Assembly: GCF_902167145.1 (NCBI RefSeq)
Contig: NC_050096.1
Location: 271,210,622 to 271,274,621, forward strand
Reading direction: 5' to 3'
Origin: Zea mays
Lineage: Eukaryota > Streptophyta > Magnoliopsida > Poales > Poaceae
DNA: 64,000 nt
Shown here: piece by piece, positions 57,121 through 64,000 of the stretch
Layout: each line of letters starts with the position of its first letter
Numbering within the stretch: the first letter of the stretch is position 1
Position numbers and translations under genes: made by a program
The notes under the pieces: model-generated
What the model saw: only the letters and a program-made list of their open reading frames with translations
Database searches by the model: none
What the model was told of the DNA's origin: nothing

Positions 57121-57918
57121 CTAAACAGCTTTCCAATGCTCTTTACCAGGATTAGACATGTATCTAGCAACAACGCTCATAGCATGAGACAAATCAGGAT
57201 GAGAACAAACCATAGCATACATGAGTGACCCAACAGCACTAGAGTATGGAACTTTTGACATATATTCAAGTTCAGCATCAGTTTCAGCACACTGTTTAGC
57301 AGACAGTTTAAAATGAGGAGCCAACAGAGTACTCACAGGTTTAGTATTTTGCATGTTGAAACGACGTAGGACCTTCTCAATATAATTCTTCTGGCTCAAG
57401 TACAGCAGTCCAGACTTCCTATCCCTGACTATCTCTATGCCAAGGATTTTCTTTGCAGCACCCAGATCCTTCATATCAAATTCGCTACTAAGTTGTGCCT
57501 TTAAAGCAGTGATTTCCTTCATGCTCTTGGCAGCAATCAACATATCATCAACATATAGCAGCAAATATGTAGGTGATCCATTAACAAATTTTAGATAAAC
57601 ACAACTATCATATTGAGACCTCTGAAAGCCCTTAGAAAGCATAAATGAATCAAACCTCTTATACCATTGTCTGGGAGATTGTTTCAGACCACATAAGGAC
57701 TTCTTCAACCTGCACACATAGTATTCTTTTCCAGGAACAATGAACCCCTCTGGCTGGTCCATATAAATGTCCTCCTCCAAATCACCATGTAAGAAAGCAG
57801 TTTTCACATCTAACTGTTCAAGCTCATAGTCATGTACAACAACAAGACTAAGAAAGGTACGAATTGAACTATGCTTGACAACAGGAGAATAGACATCAGA
57901 GTAATCAATTCCTGGAAT
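57121..57918 (-). pseudogene. H pol, reverse transcriptase part
   Basis: RT of the Tnt1/Tork type with DVKTAFLHGDLEEDIYM, LKKSLCGLKQSPRQWYKRF and catalytic LLYVDDMLIA. It is bounded by in-frame TAG codons at about 57919 and 57121. All core motifs are present. Confidence 0.88.
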
Positions 57919-58602
57919 CTAACTAAAACCTTTTGCAACTAGCCTTGCTTTAAAGCGCGGAGGCTCTTTTGGAGTCATACCTTCTTTTCTTTTGAAGATC
58001 CATTTGCACCTAATTGCCTTTTTACCAGAAGGCAGCCGAGCTAGTTCCCAAGTGCCATTCTTATCAAGAGACTCTATTTCTTCATGCATAGCACCCATCC
58101 ACTTTTCACTATCAGTACACAATATATCTTCTGAATAATTCAATGGTTCCTGAACATTATCAACTTCTTCAGCAACAGCCAAAGCAAAAGCAACATTGCA
58201 CTCTTGAATCAGTCTTTGGGGCCGAACTATCTGCCTCCTAGTTCGGCCTTCAGCAAGAGACTGGGGATGAGACTCCACAACAGGTGATGAAATTTCAGAA
58301 ACAGAATTTTCAGCAGGTTCAGCCGATGGTGGAGCATGATCATCAACATCCCCCCCGTGCTCCACCTGCACACTGATAGACTCAGAATTCTGGTTAGTAG
58401 CACTGGTAGATACAGCCGAAGGAAACATAGCAGATTCATTGAACACAACGTTTCTACTAAAAAATGCCTTCTGTGTATCAGGATTCCACAATTTATATGC
58501 TTTAACACCAGATCCATAACCCAAGAAAACACACTTAATTGCTCTAGGCTCAAGTTTACCATTATCAACATGTGCATATGCAGTACAACTAAACACTCTC
58601 AA
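57919..58602 (-). pseudogene. H pol, integrase C-terminus and RT start
   Basis: Has RVFSCTAYAHV and KCVFLGYGSGVKAYKLW (integrase C-terminal region), then an acidic linker and the RT entry ([32 protein letters not shown]). Stops at both ends are in frame with neighbours. Confidence 0.85.
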
Positions 58603-59328
58603 CTAAGAATAATCATAGGGGGAACCAGACCAAACCTCAATTGGAGTTTTCTTATCGATAGCAGTGGATGGTGAACAATTGATCAAATGATAAGCAGTGG
58701 AAGCGGCCTCAGCCCAAAACTTTCGGCTCAAACCTGAGTTGGACAGCATACACCGAGCCTTGGAGATTATTGTTCTATTCATACGCTCTGCCACACCGTT
58801 CTGCTGAGGCGTATATGGTATAGTGTGGTGCCTCACAATGCCCTCCTTCCTGCAGAAAGAGTTAAAATCACCAGAACAAAACTCCATACCATTGTCAGTT
58901 CTAAGAACCTTCAGCTTCCTCTCAGTCTGCTTCTCAACCATAGTCTTCCAAACCTTGAAAGACTCAAAGGCATCTGATTTTTGCTTAAGAAAATAAGGCC
59001 AAACTCTGCGTGAATTATCATCAATGATAGTCAACATGTAACGAGCACCACCATGTGAAGGTATACGTGACGGCCCCCACAAATCAGCATGAACATAATC
59101 AAGAATATTTTCGGTATTATGAACAACAGAACTGAATTTTACCCTTTTATGCTTACCGAAAACACAGTGCTCACAGAAATCAAGAGTATCAGCATGGCAA
59201 CCATCAAGAAGGCCTCTCTTGCTCAATTCTGCCAAACCAGGTGCACTCATATGGCCAAGGCGCATATGCCAAATTTTAGTAGTCTCAGAATCAGATGCAA
59301 CAACAGCATTAGCAGAGCCAGAACTACC
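58603..59328 (-). pseudogene. H pol, integrase core
   Basis: GAG-pre-integrase finger (MRLGHMSAPGLAEL, CEHCVFGKHK) and D-D-E core (VHADLWGPS, RTDNGMEFC, NGVAERMNRT). It follows an in-frame TGA at about 59329 and ends at a TAG near 58603. Confidence 0.87.
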
Positions 59329-60612
59329 TCAAAGCACATATAAGTTTTCAGCTTTCAAATCACCTTTAATAACCACAAGAGAGCCTTTTGTTACCTTTAT
59401 GACACCGTCACCGGTGGTATACTTGTAGCCCTTTGTGTCCAAAGTACTCAGAGAGATGAGGTTCCTGGACATGGATGGAACATGCCGTACTTCAGTCAAT
59501 GTGCGTACAATCCCATCGAACATCTTGATCTGCACGGTGCCCATGCCAACAATAGTGCAAGGGGAATTATCACCCATCCGAAGAGTACCTCCATTCTGCA
59601 CAACTTCATAGGTACTAAACAGAGATTTTTTAGTGCAAACATGATACGAGCAAGCAGAATCGAGGATCCATTGGGCATCATCAGCAACACAACCAGAAAA
59701 GGCAATAAGAACATCACCATTATCAGAATTATTTTTGGATGCAACAGAGACAGTACCTCCAGTCTTACCCTTCTCCTTGTTCCTCTTCTCCTTGTTCTGC
59801 AGTTTGTAACAGTTCTCAATTACATGGTTTTTCTTCTTGCAGTATTTGCAAAATAATTCATCGGATGGCCCCCTTGACTTGGAGCGACCCCTCTGGTTCT
59901 TCCCCTTTCCTTTGCCACCTGAGTTGGACTTTTTCTGATCAGTGCGGCCACGGACATACAAAGCTTCTCCACTCGAGCCAGCAGCAGCTTCTGAGTTAAC
60001 CATCTGTCTCATCTTTTCTTTCGCAGTCAAAGCTTCATACACTTCAGCCACGGTTAGAGTATCACGACTGTATAGGATGGTATCTCGAAAATTGCTAAAC
60101 GATGCAGGGAGGGAACACAGGAGAAGAAGAGCTAGGTCTTCATCATCAAACTTTACCTCCATAGACGTCAGATCGGCCACGATCTCCTTAAACACCGATA
60201 TGTGCGTCAGAACGGATCCTCCTTCCTGCAACTTGTGGGAGAACAACTTCATTTTGACATGCATCTTGCTAGTCAGATCCTTTGACATACAGATCGACTC
60301 CAGCTTCAACCAGAGAGCAGCGGCAGTTTTCTCCGCCAGAACCTCCTGCAGAATATTGTTAGACAGATGAAGGTGAATATGTGCGAGCGCCTTACGATCC
60401 TTGCGCCTCTCCTCATCAGTCCACGTCCTGGCATCCTTGTTACCAAATCCATCTAGGGCATCATCCAGGTCGCGATCAGATTGCGAGAGAATTGCCCGCA
60501 TCTTCACCTGCCACAGCGAGAAACGTGTGTCGAGATCCAGCAGCGGAAGATCGTACTTCATAGTCGTCGACATCCGTGCGCCGGCAGGAAACCCTAGCAC
60601 ACCGATCACCAA
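59329..60612 (-). pseudogene. H gag and protease
   Basis: 427-residue open stretch; the likely start is MSTTMKYDLP at residue 14. Copia Gag domain (WQVKMRAILSQ, ALWLKLESICMSKDLTSKMH), zinc knuckle CKYCKKKNHVIENC, then protease WILDSACSYHVC. It ends at an in-frame TGA rather than a natural stop, because integrase continues in the same frame. Confidence 0.88.
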
Positions 60613-60635
60613 ACAACCAAAGCTCTGATACCACT

Positions 60636-60912
60636 AGTTATAAATGAATGCGACACAAATAGGATCAATCACAGAGAAGACACAGATTTAACGTGGAAAA
60701 CCCCTCCAAAGTGAAGGGGAAAAAAACCACGGGCGCCGGCCGGCAACTTCTCAATATTTTTTAGGTGGTTACAGATCGCAGGAGATTTACAGTTTAGATG
60801 GATATCTCCTGCGGCTTACAAAGATATTTATAGAGGTGAAACCCTAAAACGATCCTCCGCTTCGCTCACCAACTTGGCAGCCTTCTTCAGAATTTGGATC
60901 ACAAACTCAACA
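60636..60912 (-). repeat. H 5' LTR
   Basis: About 277 bp, partner of 55950-56226. TATAAATA on the minus strand at 60825-60832. Its inner edge (TAGTTATAAATG) differs slightly from the 3' LTR (TGTTATAAATG). Confidence 0.9.
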
Positions 60913-60917
60913 GTTCC

Positions 60918-63064
60918 CGAGGGAGCCGTCGCCGGAAACGCCTGATGACGACGACGATGATGAAGATGATGACGAGGAAGACGACATGGCTGCCCGCCTC
61001 GGCTCCAGCCCTGGCTTGAGGTTAGGCCAGGAGCCGTCAAGCCAGCCCCCGAGTGGGCTGATGCCGTCAGTCCCCGGAGTCGGAACGCCGAGGTCCTGGC
61101 CCGAAGAGCGGGGGCAGACCGAGAGGGTACTTGACCCCTCGGCTGGGGGAGCTGAGGTGACCCCGGGGAGCCAGGCCGAGGCGTCTGTTCCCCTAGAGCC
61201 GTCGCCCACGCCGGCAACACAGGAGAGCGACCCTCAGGTCGTCGTGGCAGTGCCTGGGCAGTCCGTCTCCCGGGCGTCCAAAGCGCCCAAAGTAAGGGTG
61301 GTGCCGAAGCTGCCGGCGAAGCGGACCTCGGCGGCGCCTTCGGGGGTCGAGATCCGAGAGACCTCCCCTCAGGCACGGTTGATCATGGCCCGGAGCGGGT
61401 AAGTATCTTGGAACGTCTTCGTCCTGGCTTTTCATTCGTATGTCCCGACCGTGATTTTTCTTTCCTCCTCAGCAAGCGAAGCCATGGCCTGACCGATCTG
61501 GCTCCCCGAAAGGCCCTTAAGACGGCGTCGGCTTCCTCAGCCGGCGTCGCTCCGGGCCTTGCCGTTCAGCTGACCTTCTCGCAAGGCGCTCCACAGCAGG
61601 GGGCTCAGGCGGCACCAGTCGCCGTGGAGCGAGTTCCCGAGGCCAGCTCTTCTGCCGAGGCGGCCATCGTGCTAGAGGAGGCGGTTGACGCGGACGTGGC
61701 CCCGGCCTCACCGGACGTGCCGGCTGTGCTGGCACCTGTTGCTACTGAAGCCGCTGCCGTCCCAGTCGGGGAGCGACCGGTTGCTACCGATGCTGAGATG
61801 GCCGAGGCGTCGGCGCTCGGTGCCTCGGAGGAGGGGGCGTGGAGACGCGATCCATCCCGCCGAGCGACGGCCTTGTCGCTGTGCGGCGGAGCTCCGAGGG
61901 TCGGCGCCAGTTGCTCCGGTTCCGGACCCATGGGGCCTTGGATCCCTTCTTCGTCCTCGACGATGAGCGGGAGGAGCAGTCCTGGGACGAGCTCCGCCAG
62001 TGTGCCGAAGCAACGGTGGGGTCGCTCCGGTCGTCGCTGGAGGTTTTCTGCAGGGACGTCCCCAAAATCCTCCAGGTAACGGTTTCAGGCATACCTTTTT
62101 TTGTGACCAAGGCGTCTTTTGTGACGCCCCGCTTCCTTCCCTCAGGATCTGACGGATCTGAGCGCCGCCAAGTCGTCGTTCATCCGCCACGAGGTCGACG
62201 TATGGGGCTCGTTGTGATCCCTGAGGACCTCGCTCGTCGGGGCTACTGCGCGCCTTTCTCAGCAGGGCGCCGAGGTGGCGGACCTTCGGTTGCTCTGCAC
62301 CGATCTGAGGGCCGAGGCGGCAGCGGCTCGCGCAGAAGTGCGACGGCAGCAGTCGGAGTTCGACCAGATCGTCAATGAGCGGGACCAATCTCGGGGCCGG
62401 GCTGCCGAGGCCGAAAGCCGGGTTGGAGCCCTTGCAGCCGACCTAGTCGTAGCCCAGGTCGCGGCCTCGGAGCAGCGTGCCCGAGCCGGAGGTACGCCCT
62501 GGCCATTTTCGGTTTTCATTTCAGTTTGTTTCCTCCACTTGTGTTTGAGATCTTTCGTTCTGGCTGTTCGCAGAGCTCGAGTCCGCCCTTGATGAGTCCG
62601 CCAAGGCGAGTGCCGAGGCGCTTGTCGGGGCGGCCGAGCAGAGGGAGGCCGACCACGCGGCCATGTCCGAGGCCGTCTCGGACTTCTGCCGGGTCCTTGG
62701 CTTCGGCGACGTCCCCTCAGGAAGCTCCCTTCAAAGTCGCATGCAGGCCTTGGGCGATCATGTGCGCGGCAGACTCCACGAGGCGCTACACCACGGCGTC
62801 AGGCGGGCCTTCGCCGTGCTCGCTTCCCACTACGTCGTGGACCTGGAGCGGGTCAGCGAGGGGTATTGCCTTCCTGACGAAGATGAAGCCGCCCTGGCAG
62901 AAGTCCAGAGGCTCGATGCGGCCGCCGCGGGTCCGAGCGCAGTGCTGGCGACCACCTTCGAGGCAGAGATCCTCCCGCCTGCGCCGTCGTCCGAAGCCGG
63001 GATGGACTTTGCCGAGGGCGGGGACGAAGCCGAAGGCGCAGCTCCTTCCCCGGGCGAAGCCTAA
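60918..63064 (+). pseudogene. Exons 2 (end) to 5 of the F antisense gene
   Basis: After H the frame resumes with an Asp/Glu run and MAARLGSSPGLRLGQEP, continues through exon 3 (SKRSHGLTDLAPRKA) with a one-base loss near 61835, exon 4 (DLTDLSAAKSSFIRHEVDVW, then TGA at 62215) and exon 5 (ELESALDESAKASAEALV to SPGEA and TAA). Introns: 61399-61472, 62076-62145, 62492-62573. Confidence 0.75.
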
Positions 63065-63543
63065 CTCTGTCGGAGCGGTTTCTGTTGGATGCACGTGTGT
63101 CTTTCTGTGGCCGCCGAGGCCTGAACACTTTATTACCGTTGCATAAAGTCGTGCTCCTTTACTTTTTGTTTTGCGTGTCCGGCCCCGCCTGTCAGTAGCA
63201 GGGTGGCTTCCCCAAGTAGGAGTCACTTTTCGTGGTGGGTGACGAGTGAGGTGTCCGTAACCCAGAGGTGTAGGAGTCCCTCGACTCAGTCAGCCCTGCC
63301 ACTTACATGCATCTGCGTTCGCTCCTTGGGGTCCTGCTTCCGACATAGCCGGGGGGACGCAAAAGCCTTTTCGATTGAAAATTTTGACGCAGAGGGGTTC
63401 CCCCCTTTTTAGCCCCCGAGGGAGGGTCGGGCTCTGCCGAGGCAAGGCTGACCCTTCCTTGATGACTAAAACTTGCGTGGGGCGAGGTAAGCGAACAACT
63501 TGAAAGCATCTTAAGGTTAGAGGCGACGTAGCTGTTAGACGTT
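63065..63543 (-). other. F 3' UTR between pol and the antisense gene
   Basis: Non-coding; shares blocks with G 49440-49770. It includes the likely 3' end of the antisense transcript. Confidence 0.6.
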
Positions 63544-64000
63544 CAAAGTGTTGGTGCAGACCTCGCCTTGACTGTTGGCCAGTTCGTTTGCTCCGGGCTT
63601 CAGAACTTTGGCGATGACAAGCGGCCCTTCTCAGGGGTAAGTGTAGCCCCCGGGTGTCTCTAACAAGGGCTCGGGGTGCGGTGGTGGAGCTCCTTCCCAT
63701 CTCCCAGCAAGACGAACGACTTGGCGCACCGCGCCAACCGCCGAGCTTTGGCTCGATCGAGGGGTAGCTCTCCTCGGTGGAGATATTGCAGGTACGGGGT
63801 CTGCCAGCTTCGATTAGGCGTGACCCCGCTTCGCTCCTCCTCGACGCGCAGTGCCTCACCCTCGGGGGCCGAGGGTACCTCGGGCTGAACCGAGGATGCC
63901 TCGGGCCGAGCAGAGGGTGCCTCGGGCCGAGCCGAGGGTACCTCGGACTGAGCCGAGGGTGCCTTGGGCCGAGCCGAGGGTACCTCGGGCTGGGCTGAGG
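63544..64000 (-). pseudogene. F pol C-terminus with internal deletions
   Basis: Aligned by eye to G 49774-51130, three blocks are missing around 63640, 63657 and 63675. They correspond to roughly G 49870-50535, 50566-50745 and 50763-50849. The integrase D-D-E core and finger are lost. The G stop codon position reads as a sense codon here. The linker upstream (63860-64000) has at least six 21-bp repeat units. F cannot integrate by itself. Confidence 0.72.
63860..64000. repeat. 21-bp minisatellite coding for 7-residue linker repeats
   Basis: Units like AGCCGAGGGTACCTCGGGCTG repeat at least six times up to the window end. On the minus strand they code for PSAQPEV-like heptads between RNase H and integrase. 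G has about four units (51040-51130). Confidence 0.85.

Larger units (their letters stand above)
55950..60912 (-). mobile_element. Element H: decayed Tork-type Copia with a duplicated flank in its 3' end
   Basis: About 5.0 kb. LTRs of about 277 bp (55950-56226 and 60636-60912), duplication GCTCC (55945-55949) against GTTCC (60913-60917). Primer site TGGTATCAGAGC (minus, 60622-60633). One gag-pol frame in the order gag-PR-INT-RT-RH is interrupted by four single in-frame stops. The 3' end is unusual: a 59-bp LTR piece and a 232-bp copy of F flank sit between the internal region and the 3' LTR. Confidence 0.9.
54771..63064 (+). pseudogene. F antisense gene: five exons, split by element H, frameshifted
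   Basis: Proposed exons: 54771-55688, 55763-55949 continued at 60918-61398, 61473-62075, 62146-62491 and 62574-63064. Splice sites are clean (CTG/GTGAGT...CTCCAG; GCGG/GTAAGT...CCTCAG; CCAG/GTAACG...CCTCAG; GGAG/GTACGC...TTCGCAG) and the phases fit. The start MADRVTIIPPRD is chosen because upstream codons precede the probable transcription start. Exon 1 has the Transposase_28-like region (LHNLSPNSISQAAIFVAVCE). Later exons have a basic coiled coil, acidic stretches and Ala/Pro/Glu-rich coils. Damage: H inserted in exon 2, one base lost near 61835 in a G run, and an in-frame TGA at 62215. Without these it would be about 1000 residues. Same position as the E gene; sequence identity looks low. 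Confidence 0.8.
53489..64000 (-). mobile_element. Element F: Tat-type Gypsy with antisense gene, continuing past the window
   Basis: Read on the minus strand from the right edge: end of pol (64000-63544), 3' UTR carrying a plus-strand antisense gene (63064 to 54771), tandem repeats, polypurine tract and LTR at 53488. H is inserted in the antisense gene. The 5' LTR, gag, protease and RT would lie beyond 64000. It is the same family as G and a different one from E. Confidence 0.85.

Overview
The window is plant nuclear DNA made almost entirely of nested LTR retrotransposons. I find no host gene, no rRNA or tRNA gene and nothing prokaryotic. The element types are SIRE/Maximus-type Copia (Opie/Ji-like) with CCGGAC-palindrome LTRs, Tat-lineage Gypsy with antisense genes (cinful/zeon-like), long Tekay/Del-like LTRs and one Tork-type Copia. 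They point to a large panicoid grass genome, most likely maize or a close relative. Family names rest on recognition of LTR ends and protein motifs, not on a search.

Layout (labels are mine). T1 (-), 1-4309: long Tekay-like LTR cut by the window edge, inserted in the pol gene of A. A (+), 4310-7196 and 47532-48198: SIRE-type Copia with the RT/RNase H end of pol and a 3' LTR. B (-), 7197-7398, 16436-19838 and 42171-47526: SIRE-type Copia inserted in A's 3' LTR (TSD ACATG/ACGTG). C (+), 7399-16430: complete SIRE-type Copia in B's 3' LTR (TSD CCTAC). S (-), 19839-21994 and 40281-42165: solo Tekay-like LTR of about 4.0 kb in B's pol (TSD GTAAT). D (-), 21995-27352 and 36752-40275: SIRE-type Copia in S (TSD CAACC). 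E (-), 27353-36746: Tat-type Gypsy in D's gag (TSD CATTT). G and F (-), 48199-64000: two Tat-type Gypsy copies sharing one LTR (51872-53488); A sits in G's truncated far LTR. H (-), 55950-60912: decayed Tork-type Copia inside F's antisense gene (TSD GCTCC/GTTCC).

The nesting gives a relative order: G/F before A, A before B, B before S and C, S before D, D before E. LTR divergence agrees by eye: B's pair differs at many sites, D's at fewer, C's at about two bases plus repeat-unit changes, and E's pair looks identical. C keeps open gag and pol frames and all cis signals, so it is the best candidate for an autonomous element. E has fresh LTRs and a complete PR-RT-RNase H-INT frame but no gag, so it probably moved with help in trans.

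The most interesting biology is the antisense gene of the Tat elements. In E it runs opposite to pol as three exons with two clean GT-AG introns, its own TATA box and an open frame of about 921 residues. In F the same kind of gene has five exons and is broken by H, one frameshift and one stop. E is also packed, in LTR, pol and antisense gene alike, with the hexamer CTTCGG/CCGAAG. I suggest, as inference only, that the antisense protein may recognise this family-specific motif, by analogy with VANC anti-silencing proteins of VANDAL transposons.
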